This document shows, one piece after another, positions 30,309 to 39,060 of a DNA stretch of 64,000 nt; the first letter of the stretch is position 1, and each line of letters begins with the position of its first letter. This DNA comes from Nocardioides sp. B-3 (lineage in GTDB: Bacteria; Actinomycetota; Actinomycetes; Propionibacteriales; Nocardioidaceae): positions 3,534,001-3,598,000 of the forward strand of contig NZ_CP087968.1 of the NCBI RefSeq assembly GCF_024703895.1, given 5' to 3'. The notes beneath the pieces are model-generated. The model was not told where the DNA came from, searched no databases, and saw only the letters and a program-made list of their open reading frames with translations. The translations under genes and the position numbers were made by a program.

Positions 30309-31463
30309 ATGAACGACGCCGACCTCGAGGCCATGCTCCGTGAGCTCACTCCTGACCTGCACGAGCCGCCTGACCGCTTCGCCCGGATCGAGAAGCGCGT
30401 GCGCCGCACCCGAGCGCGCCGCATCGGTGGGGCCGCGGCCGTCGCGGCCGTGCTCGCGGTCGCGATCCCCGTCGCCCTGCTCACCGCGGACGGCACCGCG
30501 GTCAGGGACCCGGACGCGGTCGTCGCGACGGACCCGCAGAGTCCCAGCCAGTCCGCTGCACCGGTGGACCACCTGCCGGGAGCCGACCCGGACACCCCGC
30601 TCAGTGAGCCCGTCATCACCCGGGGCACGGGCACCACGTCCATCGACCCGGGCTCGCGTCCGGAGGGCGCGACCGGCGTGTCCACGGACCTGAGGTGCCT
30701 GAGCGCGGGCACCTTCCGCTGGCCGAGCGGTGCCTCCCTCACGTGCACCGCGCGACGCCGCCCGGGCAATGGATCAGCCGACGTCCCCGGGCAACGTCTT
30801 GGACCTCCGACCTCACCAGACCAGCCTCGTGATCGGGGCCGATGCCGATGCGTCCTTCTGGATCAGCACGACGTACGTCCGGACGGAGCCGACGGAGTGG
30901 GGGTGTCACCGCCACTGGTGAGACCTACGGCGTGCCCAACGACTCGGGCCAGCCCGACCTGATCGCGACCGCCGCGCGCGGCGGCGGCGAGGTTCGCTAC
31001 GCCGGGGCCGTGGACTCGGACGCCGGCGCGGCCGATCCCGACGAGGCCATGGCATGGACGGCCGACGGCGAGCTCTACTCCGTCCCGACCTACGCGGTGG
31101 ACGGGCTGACCGTTCTGGGCACCTTCGCGATGTCCGGTCGCGCGGGCGGACGAACCCGACACGAGGCTGGTCGTCGGATCCGCGCCGGCCGGCGCCGAGC
31201 CGGGTGTTGAGACTGGCGTCGTGACCGTGACGGAGCAAGGGTGCGTGCACCTCGCCACCCCGGCCGGCACGCGGTGGGTAATCCTGCCGTGGGGTGTCCA
31301 GCTCGCTGGCACGCCAGACGGGGGAGTGCTGCAGAGATTCACCGGGGATCCGGTGGCAGAGCTGAACCGCGAGGTGACCTTCAACGGCTCGGAGATCGCG
31401 GGCCGGGAGGTGGAGCACGACTGCGGAACCGGCCTGCCTCCGTTCTACCTCACGACGCCGTAG
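30309..31463 (+). CDS. membrane-anchored extracytoplasmic protein, possible anti-sigma partner
   Basis: ATG 30309 behind GGAGGGGAGAG. An N-terminal cytoplasmic segment (NDADLEAMLRELTPDLHEPP, RIEKRVRRTRARR), one membrane helix (GGAAAVAAVLAVAIPVALLT) and a ~300-residue external part. At least three frame breaks (near 30760, 30905 and 31140) lie in the external part; the pieces read ADADASFWISTTYVRTEPTEW, AMAWTADGELYSVPTYAVDG and EQGCVHLATPAGTRWVILPW. The layout (sigma gene, then single-pass membrane protein) is that of anti-sigma or sensor partners, but no known anti-sigma domain is recognised. Confidence 0.6.
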
Positions 31464-31469
31464 GCAAGC

Positions 31470-32426
31470 TCAGGCGATGAGCAGGTCACCGCGCGCGGAG
31501 CGCCGGTAGTCCACGTTGCGACCGCGCCCGGTCGCGACGAGCAGCCCGGCCGCGGCGAGCGCACCCGGGTGGTGGGAGACGGTCGCCTTGGCGAGGGAGT
31601 GGCGCTCACTCAGCTCCGAGGTCGTCCGGGCGACGTCGAGGTCACGGAGCAGGGCCGCTCGCGACGTACCGAGGAGCGACACCATCCCGTCGCGTCCGTT
31701 GGTGCGAGACGATCCGGAGCCGAACGCGAAGGCCGGATAGACGATGCTCCCGCGGGGCTCGTGGACCACCCGGACGGTGAGCCGGGGCCGAGTCAGCACC
31801 GAGGGCGACAGGACGAGCTCCCGGTCCCGATAGCTGACGGCCTCGTCGAACGGCTTGGCGATGCGCAGCGCGCCACCGCTCCACCTGACGTCCGGGTGCA
31901 TGCCGCCGAGCACCGCGCCCACGCCTTCGCGACCGGCGGTCGCCGCAGCATCGTGCGTGGACCGCTCCGGGCGTTGCTTCACGGACTCCCAGCGGTCACC
32001 CATGGCACGCCGGGCGGTTGCGAGCCCACGCGCCGCTCGCGGCCCGACGTCGCCGCGGTCCACCGCGGTGCGTACCCGGGGCGGTGCGGCTCGGCCGGCG
32101 CTCCACCAGCCGACCTCTGTCGCGCTCTGCGCCGGATCGGCCGAGGCGATCGCGTCGAGCTGGTCATGGAAGGCGGTCTCGAAGCTGCCGCCACCCGCGA
32201 CGGGAGTGAGGAGATCAGGTTGATAGCCGCCGCCGGCCACCGGGTCCACGACCAGCGCGACGTCCGGGTCGCGGATCGAGGCGCGGTCGGAGGCAGAGGT
32301 CCGGCCGTAGACCGGATGGCGAGCCTCCGAGTCGACGAGGCGGAGCCAGCCGATCACCTCATGGACCGGCGAGGGGCGGATCGTCAGTCGCGCCGGGGTC
32401 GACGCATCGAGGTCGGCCACGATCAT
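31470..32426 (-). CDS. ArsR-type HTH transcriptional regulator with N-terminal DUF5937-like domain
   Basis: About 318 residues from ATG 32424-32426, intact. The last ~80 residues form a winged HTH (LLRDLDVARTTSELSERHSL, AKATVSHHPGALAAAGLL, TGRGRNVDYRRS) of the ArsR kind; the Pro in SHHPGAL stands where Leu is usual and may be a miscalled base. The N-terminal 220 residues resemble the DUF5937 domain common in actinobacterial regulators (LRLVDSEARHPVYG). No metal-binding Cys cluster is visible. Ends seven bases from the convergent membrane-protein gene. Confidence 0.72.
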   Translation of the reverse strand: MIVADLDASTPARLTIRPSPVHEVIGWLRLVDSEARHPVYGRTSASDRASIRDPDVALVVDPVAGGGYQPDLLTPVAGGGSFETAFHDQLDAIASADPAQSATEVGWWSAGRAAPPRVRTAVDRGDVGPRAARGLATARRAMGDRWESVKQRPERSTHDAAATAGREGVGAVLGGMHPDVRWSGGALRIAKPFDEAVSYRDRELVLSPSVLTRPRLTVRVVHEPRGSIVYPAFAFGSGSSRTNGRDGMVSLLGTSRAALLRDLDVARTTSELSERHSLAKATVSHHPGALAAAGLLVATGRGRNVDYRRSARGDLLIA

Positions 32427-32557
32427 GCCCGTCAACGTAGGTGGCGCAACGGCGGGCGAAGAAGGCCGCGGATTCGATCGTGACCGAATCGTTGGCCCGG
32501 TCCCGTCGACGCGAGATCTCCTGAGCGGACCAACCCCACTCGGCAAGGAGAACACCC

Positions 32558-33037
32558 ATGACCGCCATGCGCATCGCCACCCTCTCGACCAGCGTGCTTG
32601 CAGCCATCGCCGTCGGCGTCGGAGCACCGCCCGCCACGTCGGCCAAGTCGAGCGCGCCCAGCCACTGCCGCGCGAGCTTCGACAGTGCTGTCGAGGACTA
32701 CCGACAGACGACGTTCGACAAGGACGCCGGCGGGTTCAACGCACTGCTCCACCCCGATGTCACCGCCATCTTCGCCGACGGCAGCACGCTGCTGGGCAAG
32801 GAGGCAACCGCGGGTTTCATCGACGGCTTCTTCACCGACCCGGAGTGGACCCAGACGCTCGATGTCCTCGTGACCGAGGTCGAGGGCTGCCGCTCCGGCT
32901 TCGTCCTGTTCGACTCGGTCTACACGCCGTCGCCGACGACGGACGGAGTCCCGCTGGCCATCGGCGTCACGTTCACCTTCGAGTCGGGCGAATGGCTGGT
33001 GCTGCACAACCAGGACAGCGACGGCCCGGTCTCGTAG
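32558..33037 (+). CDS. secreted NTF2/SnoaL-like protein
   Basis: 159 residues from ATG 32558 with AAGGAG at 32543-32548. Signal peptide (ATLSTSVLAAIAVGVGAPPA, cleavage near TSA-KS), then a ~120-residue domain with the NTF2-like pattern: HCRASFDSAVEDYRQTTFDK, LLHPDVTAIFADGSTLLGKE, FIDGFFTDPEWTQTL. Two Cys (mature protein) could form a disulfide. Such domains are found as small enzymes or ligand binders; function unknown. The 143 bases to the next gene hold no other gene. Confidence 0.7.
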   Translation: MTAMRIATLSTSVLAAIAVGVGAPPATSAKSSAPSHCRASFDSAVEDYRQTTFDKDAGGFNALLHPDVTAIFADGSTLLGKEATAGFIDGFFTDPEWTQTLDVLVTEVEGCRSGFVLFDSVYTPSPTTDGVPLAIGVTFTFESGEWLVLHNQDSDGPVS

Positions 33038-33181
33038 CGACCCCGGTCCCCGGCCCCTCGCCGATGATCTCCCGGGCGGTTCTCCGGGTCTACGGCGACC
33101 CGGGCCGGGCGCTCGACAAGGTCCGTATGATTGCTGTCAGCGTGGTGGGGTCAGTTGATCTTGGACGTGTGAGGAGTGCTG

Positions 33182-33921
33182 ATGGACGACGGCACACTGG
33201 CGGGCGATCTCGCCCGCTTGGTCGAGCGCCTGCATCAGGCGCCCAACCCCAGACGGACCGCCGAGGAGGTGGTCACCTATGCGCGTGCGCAGCTCGGCGC
33301 CGACTACGCGGGCATCAGCCTGATCAGGAGTGGCGGGCGGCTGCAGACCGTGGCGGCGACCGATCCCCTCGTCGAGGCTGCGGACCAGTTGCAATACGAG
33401 CTGGGCGAGGGCCCCGTGCCACGACAGTGCATGGCAGGGCGCCACGATGGTCTCCCGGGACCTCGCAGCGGACTCGCGCTGGCCCCTCTGGGCCCCCAAG
33501 GCCGTGGCTCTCGGCATCGGCAGCGCGCTGGGGGCGGAGCTGGTGAACAAGGCGGGCGATCGCAGGCTCGGAGCTGTGAACCTCTACTGGGCCCGGGCGC
33601 GGGTCTTCACCTCCGACGAGGTCGCGTTCGCGCACCTCATGACCCGCCACGCCGCCCTCGCCCTCGATGCGTCGCTCACCGTCGAGGGGCTCAACATCGC
33701 CCTCGACGGGCGCAAGCGCATCGGACAGGCCCGGGGGATCCTGATGGAACGCCACGGCTCGGACGAGGACCGTGCCTTCGCGGTGCTCAAGCGCTACTCC
33801 CCGGGACAACAACGTCAAGCTGCGCGAGCTGGCCGAGCAGCTGGTGGCGACCGGGCGGCTGCCTCGCGATCAGGGGACCCGGGGTGACGCACCGCACGTG
33901 CGGGGACATGACCCGACCTGA
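33182..33921 (+). CDS. GAF-ANTAR RNA-binding antiterminator
   Basis: About 245 residues from ATG 33182 (GAGG at 33170). GAF sensor domain (RTAEEVVTYARAQLGADYAG, AATDPLVEAADQLQYELGEG, then HDSAWQGATMVSRDLAADSR in a shifted frame), followed by an ANTAR domain (RKRIGQARGILMERHGSDED, FAVLKRYS, NNVKLRELAEQLV). ANTAR proteins bind twin-hairpin RNA and prevent termination. Frame breaks near 33417 and 33802; the second lies at an expected CCAGG (Y-S-Q-D-N-N). Ends at TGA 33919-33921. Confidence 0.82.
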
Positions 33922-34115
33922 GGTGGGTACGCCGTGATGAGGTCGGGTGCGTCTCCGGCTGGCGTCGCCTGACCGGGCCCTCGGCCTGCAAAACCGCGCG
34001 GGTCGGGGGCCGCCTCCATCTGTACGGCGCCAGACGGCCCGACGTCGGGTGGTCAATCGAGCTCGCCGAGACGGGTGTGGTCGCCGCCCTCGCTCTTCGT
34101 CGTTGTCGCGCCCGG

Positions 34116-34232
34116 TTACTCCGCAGCCGGAGGTTCCTCGTCGGACGCATCTCGCTCGTGATCCCATCCCAACCCGAACGGGTCCGGGACGGTGCCGGCA
34201 GCCGGGTCGAAGTCGTGCTCCTGCTCAGTCAT
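34116..34232 (-). CDS. very small acidic protein (38 aa), unknown
   Basis: ATG at 34230-34232, preceded on its strand by a purine-rich GGGAGAGGGAG, runs 38 codons to TAA. Starts MTEQEHDFDPAAGTVPDPFG and ends DEEPPAAE; strongly acidic with no membrane segment. Too short for standard ORF calling. The good ribosome-binding site and the TAA stop in this GC-rich DNA support it; no homologue recognised. It lies alone between the GAF-ANTAR gene and the SigB/F-type sigma gene. The flanking 33922-34115 and 34233-34441 show no other convincing gene. Confidence 0.5.
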   Translation of the reverse strand: MTEQEHDFDPAAGTVPDPFGLGWDHERDASDEEPPAAE

Positions 34233-34441
34233 CTTCGGCTCCCTCTCCCTTGCCATGACTGAGTCGTACCCGCGGCACCCACGCTCCATACGGTCGCTTG
34301 ATGCCGCGCGGTCGGGCGGCTACTTTTGACATGTGCTCGGGCATCTTCGCGCCTGCGAAGTGAGCCCACTGGTTCAAGCCACGGACCGCCCCGCGCACCC
34401 AGATCACTGCCGGGTGATAGCCCGTGACCGCCGTCCGGGAC

Positions 34442-35259
34442 ATGGCCACGTCTGTTCGTGTGCCGCCCCCGCGTCAGGAGAGGCAACGTCGCACCGCCGA
34501 GCTCCCGGCGGTTGCCCCCGAGTGTGGCGACGAGGAGAGAGGCCAAGCCCTCCGCGACGAGGTGTTGTTGATGAACCCGGGTGTCGCGCGCACACTGGCC
34601 GGGCGGTTCACCCGCCGTGGCATCGAGCTCGAGGACCTCGAGCAGGTCGCCAGCGAGGCCCCGGCCAAGGCCATCCAGAGGTTCGATCCCGCGCAGGACC
34701 ACGACTTCCTGTCCTTCGCGGTCCCGACCATCAGGGGCGAGCTGCAAAGACACTTCCGTGACCTCGGATGGATGGTGCGTCCGACGCGCCGGGTCCAGGA
34801 GACGCAGTGGCGCGCCACCCGCGCCGAGGGAGAGCTCACCGTCCGCCCGGGTCGGCGACCCGACCGCGAGGAGCTGTTGGCCGAGCTCGAGATCACGGAC
34901 GAGGAGTACGCCGAGGCGCAGGCGGCCCGGGGCTGCTTCCGACCGACATCGCTCGACCGACCGGCGACCATCGAGGGCGACGGCGAGGACCTGGGGAGCA
35001 ACGTTGAGCGAGGAGGACCGGGGCCGGGCCGAGTGCGAGGCCCGGATGATGGTCCGGCCAGCGCTGCGCTCATTGCCGGAGCGCGACCGCCGTGTCCTCT
35101 ACCTCCGGTTCTTCGAGGGCCTCACCCAGATCGAGATCGGCAACGAGCTCGGAGTGGGCCGAGCGCAGGTCTCGCGGCTCATCACTCGAGCCCCGGGGGA
35201 CCTGCGTGACCAGCTCACCGGCCCGGGGGGACCGGTCGGACAGCCCGGAGTCTGCGTAA
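34442..35259 (+). CDS. SigB/SigF-type RNA polymerase sigma factor
   Basis: About 270 residues from ATG 34442 (an in-frame GTG at 34424 is an alternative). Region 2 (RFTRRGIELEDLEQVASEAP, FDPAQDHDFLSFAVPTIRGE, LQRHFRDLGWMVRPTRRVQE), region 3, and region 4 (ALRSLPERDRRVLYLRFFEG, LTQIEIGNELGVGRAQVSRL). The FAVPTI-RGE-RHFRD series is typical of stress/sporulation sigmas of the SigB/F/G group. Frame break near 35000 at a CCTGG site and one in a six-G run at 35225-35230; dropping a G there gives a natural end at TAA 35257-35259. Confidence 0.85.
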
Positions 35260-35348
35260 GCCCGGGTTGGCAGACCGTGTCGAAGATCGCCGTACCCACG
35301 ACGCCTGCTCCCATGCATCACGAGCGAGAAGTTGGGTACGGCGCTGGC

Positions 35349-35882
35349 ATGATCGATCAGCATCCCGTCGACCGGGCCCGGGAGGTCAGCACCGGCGAGG
35401 AGCTCGCACAGTTGTTGCACGCGCAGCACGCCGAGCTGAGCGGTGCCCTGTGCCGGATCCCGCGGCTGCACGACGGTGGCCGGGAGGACGTCTTTCTCCG
35501 GGCGCGGCGCCACCTCGCCGTGCACACGGCCCTCGAGGTCGTCGTGCTCGCGCCCCGACTGTTGCCCGTGCCGGACCACTTCCGGCTCGACACCGAGGTC
35601 CCGGCCGGGGAGGGCGGTGCCGTGGAGTCGATCGAGTTCGACGCCGCCCACGCGCGGCTCACGGTCGCCTTCCTGCACCACGTCCAGCTGCAGGAGCGGC
35701 AGGATCTCACCGGCCCCCTGTCGGAGCGCGAACGGACAGCGGTCGAGGTCGCCGTACAGCTGTGGAACGGTGACGGGGACGTCTATCTCGGCAGCACGTG
35801 GGCCGAGATGGTCACGACGGCCTGCGAGCACGTAGCAGGGGACGCGTCGCCGGTCCTTCCAGCACCTCGCCGTCCGCGCTGA
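35349..35882 (+). CDS. hemerythrin-like (HHE) domain protein
   Basis: About 177 residues from ATG 35349, intact. Helical throughout with His/Glu spaced as in HHE proteins: [35 protein letters not shown] and [18 protein letters not shown]. Hemerythrin-like proteins bind a di-iron site and act in oxygen, NO or redox sensing; in actinobacteria they often sit near stress sigma genes, as here. The last ~20 residues ([11 protein letters not shown]) overlap the antisense Rieske remnant and may not be original. Confidence 0.6.
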   Translation: MIDQHPVDRAREVSTGEELAQLLHAQHAELSGALCRIPRLHDGGREDVFLRARRHLAVHTALEVVVLAPRLLPVPDHFRLDTEVPAGEGGAVESIEFDAAHARLTVAFLHHVQLQERQDLTGPLSERERTAVEVAVQLWNGDGDVYLGSTWAEMVTTACEHVAGDASPVLPAPRRPR

Positions 35883-36042
35883 AGCGCGAGCCGTGCAGGG
35901 GACAGTCCCATGAGCCTTCGGCGTCGTTCCACCTCAGGACACCGCCGAGGTCCCTGTGCTCGCCCTCGTCGAGGCATGCGCCGAAGCCTGCGCAGCCTGT
36001 GCGCAGGAGTGTGAGCGGCATACGGTCACGGATGATTTCCAC
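35812..36042 (-). pseudogene. Rieske [2Fe-2S] domain fragment
   Basis: The minus strand encodes [20 protein letters not shown] followed by [18 protein letters not shown], the second half of a Rieske domain as found at the C-terminus of FAD-dependent oxidoreductases. The second cluster box C-P-L-H is intact. The first box (C-T-H-L-G-G) is damaged: the Cys and His are replaced where E-H-R-D-L-G-G now stands. Upstream sequence does not resemble an oxidoreductase. I read this as the tail of a decayed gene, convergent with and overlapping the hemerythrin-like gene. Confidence 0.55.
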
Positions 36043-36157
36043 AGCGTCTGTGCCGTCGCCACTCGACGGTGCGAGAGGGCGTGCCGGGCGCTGCTCGCGT
36101 GAGTCGACGAAAGAGCCCCTGACCGAGTGGTCAGGGGCTCTGTCCGTGCTGTGCTGG

Positions 36158-36228
36158 TGGGCGATACTGGGTTTGAACCAGTGACCTCTTCCGTGTCAGG
36201 GAAGCGCGTACCGCTGCGCCAATCGCCC
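36158..36228 (-). tRNA. tRNA-Val (anticodon GAC)
   Basis: Acceptor stem GGGCGAT pairs with ATCGCCC, D-arm with AGCGGTA, anticodon loop CTGACAC gives GAC, and a T-arm with GGTTCAAACCC. About 71 nt; CCA is not encoded. Part of a three-tRNA cluster in the transcription order Gly-Cys-Val. Confidence 0.92.
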
Positions 36229-36258
36229 GAGGTCGTGCTCTTCACTTGTGGAGCTTGG

Positions 36259-36329
36259 AGGTGGGTACGGGATTTGAACCCGTGTACACGGATTTGCAGT
36301 CCGTTGCCTCGCCTCTCGGCCAACCCACC
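36259..36329 (-). tRNA. tRNA-Cys (anticodon GCA)
   Basis: Acceptor stem GGTGGGT pairs with ACCCACC; anticodon loop CTGCAAA gives GCA; T-arm contains GGTTCAAATCC. 71 nt; CCA not encoded. Middle member of the Gly-Cys-Val cluster. Confidence 0.92.
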
Positions 36330-36376
36330 ACGGAGGCCTTCCCAAGAACAAGAAGGCACGGGGAGAGACCTCTCCG

Positions 36377-36449
36377 AGCGGACAACGAGACTCGAACTCG
36401 CGACCTCAACCTTGGCAAGGTTGCGCTCTACCAACTGAGCTATGTCCGC
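36377..36449 (-). tRNA. tRNA-Gly (anticodon GCC)
   Basis: Acceptor stem GCGGACA pairs with TGTCCGC; D-arm TAGCTCAGTTGGTAGAGC; anticodon loop TTGCCAA gives GCC; T-arm with AGTTCGAGTCT. 73 nt, CCA not encoded. First transcribed of the Gly-Cys-Val cluster. The 136 bases from here to the aminotransferase start at 36586 must hold the promoters of both. Confidence 0.93.
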
Positions 36450-36585
36450 CTGCATTTTGTGACCGGCGAACCGGCCTCAAGTGCGAGCAGAACAGTAGCC
36501 GATGGGTAGACGGGTGCCAAAATCGGGTGGTCGATCGCGTGTCCCCGGGCCTGCTTTCGGCCGGTTGCTCTCCTAGAGTGGCGGC

Positions 36586-37412
36586 ATGCGCGCCCGGCTC
36601 AACGGACAGCTCCTCGACGACCCGAGCGGAGCGACCCTCAGCGTCACCGACCACGGCTTCACCGTCGGTGACGGGGTCTTCGAGTCCATCAAGACACTTC
36701 GCGGGGTTCCCTTCGCCCTGAGCCGCCACGTCACGCGGTTGGGGCGCTCCGCGACGGGGCTGGGCCTCGAGGCGCCGGACGAGGCCGATGTACGCCGAGG
36801 CGTTGCCGCGGTCCTCGACGGGACCGCCGACCCGCTCGGTCGGCTGCGGATCACCTACACCGGGGGACCGGCCCCGATGGGTTCCGGTCGCGGTGACGGG
36901 CCGGCCACGCTCGTCGTCGCCTACTCCGCCATCGACCCGTTCCCGGCCACGACCGCGGTCAGCACGGTGCCCCGGGCCCCGCAACGAGCGCAGTGCGACC
37001 GCCGGCCTCAAGACCACGTCGTACGCCGAGAACGTGATCGCCCTCGCGCACGCGAGCGAGCGAGGGGCCACCGAGGCGATCTTCGCCAACACGCTCGGCG
37101 ACCTCTGCGAGGGCACCGGCTCCAACGTCTTCTACGTCGTGGACGGCGAGCTCCGCACCCCGACCCCGGCGAGCGGCTGCCCGGCCGGCGTCACCCGGGC
37201 CCCGGTGCTCGAGTGGTGTGGGGGAGTGGAGGTCGACGAGCCGATGAGCGACGTCGCCGAGCGGATGAGCGAGGCGTTCCTCGTCTCCACCACGCGTGAC
37301 GTCCGGGCGATCAGCCCGCTGGGACGACCGCGACCTACCGGCCCCCGGCCCGGTCACCGCGGAGTGTGCGCGCACGTGGGCGCAGCGCGAGTCCGACAAC
37401 CTCGACCCCTGA
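36586..37412 (+). CDS. class IV PLP-dependent aminotransferase (aminodeoxychorismate lyase / BCAT-like)
   Basis: About 275 residues from ATG 36586. Class IV fold: [19 protein letters not shown], the PLP lysine in [28 protein letters not shown] and [13 protein letters not shown]. The family includes PabC (4-amino-4-deoxychorismate lyase, folate pathway), D-amino acid and branched-chain aminotransferases; length and the compact active site suggest PabC-like, not certain. Frame breaks near 36974 (expected CCTGG, V-P-W-P-R-N-E-R) and near 37323. The end is 10 bases before hisI. Confidence 0.8.
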
Positions 37413-37422
37413 TACTTGGAGG

Positions 37423-37764
37423 GTGACCGACTCGGACCCCGCCATCGCCGCACGTCTCAAGCGCACGCCCGACGGGCTGGTGCCGGCGATCGCGCAGCAG
37501 CATGACACCGGAGAGGTGCTGATGCTCGGCTGGATGGACGACGAGGCGCTCGCGCGCACCTTGAGCACCGGTCGGGCGACGTACTGGAGCCGCTCCCGCA
37601 ACGAGTACTGGGTCAAGGGCGACACCAGCGGCCACGTCCAGCACGTCCGCGAGGTGCGACTCGACTGCGACGGCGACACGATCCCGGTCAAGGTCGACCG
37701 GGTCGGCGCGGCCTGCCACACCGGCGACCGCACCTGCTTCGACGCGGACCGGCTCGATGGCTGA
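37423..37764 (+). CDS. hisI: phosphoribosyl-AMP cyclohydrolase
   Basis: 113 residues from GTG 37423 (TGGAGGG just upstream), intact. The HisI pattern is complete: [34 protein letters not shown], and the metal-binding Cys residues in LDCDGD and [10 protein letters not shown]. Third step of histidine synthesis. As in other actinobacteria it precedes the trp region; here it overlaps the next gene by eight bases. Confidence 0.95.
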   Translation: MTDSDPAIAARLKRTPDGLVPAIAQQHDTGEVLMLGWMDDEALARTLSTGRATYWSRSRNEYWVKGDTSGHVQHVREVRLDCDGDTIPVKVDRVGAACHTGDRTCFDADRLDG

Positions 37765-38357
37765 GACCCGCAAGACGTTCGGTCCGGTGCTGCTGCTCGG
37801 CCTCGCCAGCGGGATCCTCGCGGCCGTGGCCGGCGCCCGCCCGTGGGTGAGCGGGTCGTCCGGCAGGGTCGACACGTCGAGCGCGTCGGCCGCGGCCACC
37901 TTCGACACGACCGGCATCCGCGAGTCACCGCTCGCCGCCGCGCTCGCGCTCGTGGTGCTTGCGTGCTGGGGCGTCGTCCTCGTGACGCGCGGTCGCGTGC
38001 GCCGTACGGTCGCAGCGCTCGGCGCCGTGGCCGCGATCGGCGCCCTCGTCACCACCGTCCTCGCGTTCTGGTCGCTGCAGGATGCGCTGACCGACGCGTT
38101 GCTCGAGGCATCCGGCACCGACACGGCCCGGAGTCAGCCTCAACGGCTGGTACGCCGCAGCGCTGATCGGCGCCGTCGGCAGCGTCGTCGCCACGGTCCC
38201 GGCGGTCGTGAAGATCCCGTCCTGGCCGGAGATGGGCACGCGCTACGACGCACCGACGGGGGAGGTCGCGCCCGGGGAGCCCGAGGGCAACATCGACATC
38301 TGGAAGGCCCTCGACGAGGGCGATGACCCGACGGAGCCGGGCCGCCCCCTAAACTGA
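37757..38357 (+). CDS. Trp region-conserved membrane protein (TIGR02234-like)
   Basis: About 200 residues from ATG 37757, overlapping hisI. Four hydrophobic segments ([20 protein letters not shown] with PWVS after it, [59 protein letters not shown]) and a charged C-terminus ending TEPGRPLN. This membrane protein of unknown function sits in the trp cluster of many actinobacteria (Rv1610-like). A frame break near 38130 is at an expected CCAGG (T-A-Q-V-S-L-N-G-W). No trpE lies between it and hisI. Confidence 0.78.
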
Positions 38358-38406
38358 GCCGGCACGGACTGACCGAACAGCGCAGCCACGATCAGGAGCA
38401 CTTCAC

Positions 38407-38607
38407 ATGGCGGACAACCACGGCAACACCCTCGCGGCCCGGACCGGCGTCGGCGTTGCCATGCTCGGCTTCCTCGTCGGCTCGATCGCGCTGATGCTGA
38501 CGCCGGTGAGCATGCCGATCTTCTGGATCGGCGTCGCCCTCGGCGTCGTCGCGTTCCCGCTGTTCCTGATCCTCGCCAAGCTCGGTTTCCACACCGAGCA
38601 CCACTGA
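38407..38607 (+). CDS. small membrane protein of the HGxxPAAW-like family
   Basis: 66 residues, intact, ATG 38407 with AGGAG at 38394-38398. Starts ADNHGNTLAARTGVGVAM (the usual HGxxPAAW box reads HGNTLAAR here) and has two membrane helices (LGFLVGSIALMLTPVSMP, WIGVALGVVAFPLFLILAKL), ending GFHTEHH. Found next to trp genes in actinobacteria; function unknown. Confidence 0.75.
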   Translation: MADNHGNTLAARTGVGVAMLGFLVGSIALMLTPVSMPIFWIGVALGVVAFPLFLILAKLGFHTEHH

Positions 38608-38611
38608 GCCG

Positions 38612-39017
38612 ATGGGCGAGCGGGCCCGCAGGCTCGCCTGCCCGCTCGCGGTCGGCGGCGCTGTCGCGGCCGCCACCCCGGCCCTGCGCCTGCGTGATCC
38701 GCACGTGTCGGGCGCCCGGGGCCTGTGTCCCACGAAGGCGTTGACCGACCTCGACTGTCCGTTGTGCGGCAGCCTGCGCGCGGTCAACGACCTGACCCAC
38801 CTCGACGTCGGAGCCGCACTGTCGAGCAACCCGGTCTTCGTCCCGGCGGTCCCCGCGATCCTCTTCTTCTGGGGCCGCCGGCTGCGGGCCTGCTGGCGCG
38901 GCGGCGAGGCGATGCGCCCCGTGAAGATCCGGTCCCGGGGTGTGGATCGCCGGCCTCGTCGTGCTCACGGTCTTCACGGTGGTGCGCAACCTGCCCGGCA
39001 ACGTGCTCGCTGCCTGA
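38612..39017 (+). CDS. DUF2752 membrane protein
   Basis: About 134 residues from ATG 38612. The DUF2752 core is clear: CPTKALTDLDCPLCGSLRAV with the conserved C-P-L-C-G, then DLTHLDVGAALSSNPV and two further membrane helices. A frame break near 38938 (expected CCWGG; S-L-V-W-I-A) is bridged, giving the last helix WIAGLVVLTVFTVVRNL and a stop at 39015-39017. Function unknown; common between trp-linked small membrane proteins and trpC. Confidence 0.75.
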
Positions 39018-39060
39018 GCCACCCGTCAAAGCGCTGGTGTCGGAGTGAGAGGGTAGGGAC

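Noticed and set aside
33038..33181. Short gene between the NTF2-like protein and the GAF-ANTAR gene
   Set aside because: No frame with start, RBS and plausible composition; treated as promoter space.
34225..34449. 74-codon minus-strand frame between the small acidic ORF and the sigma gene
   Set aside because: No convincing RBS, overlaps promoter space of two genes, and composition is not protein-like.
34442..35882. Fusion of the SigB/F-type sigma with the hemerythrin-like protein (open in one frame)
   Set aside because: Dropping one G in the six-G run at 35225-35230 gives a natural TAA at 35257-35259, and the second gene has its own ATG at 35349.
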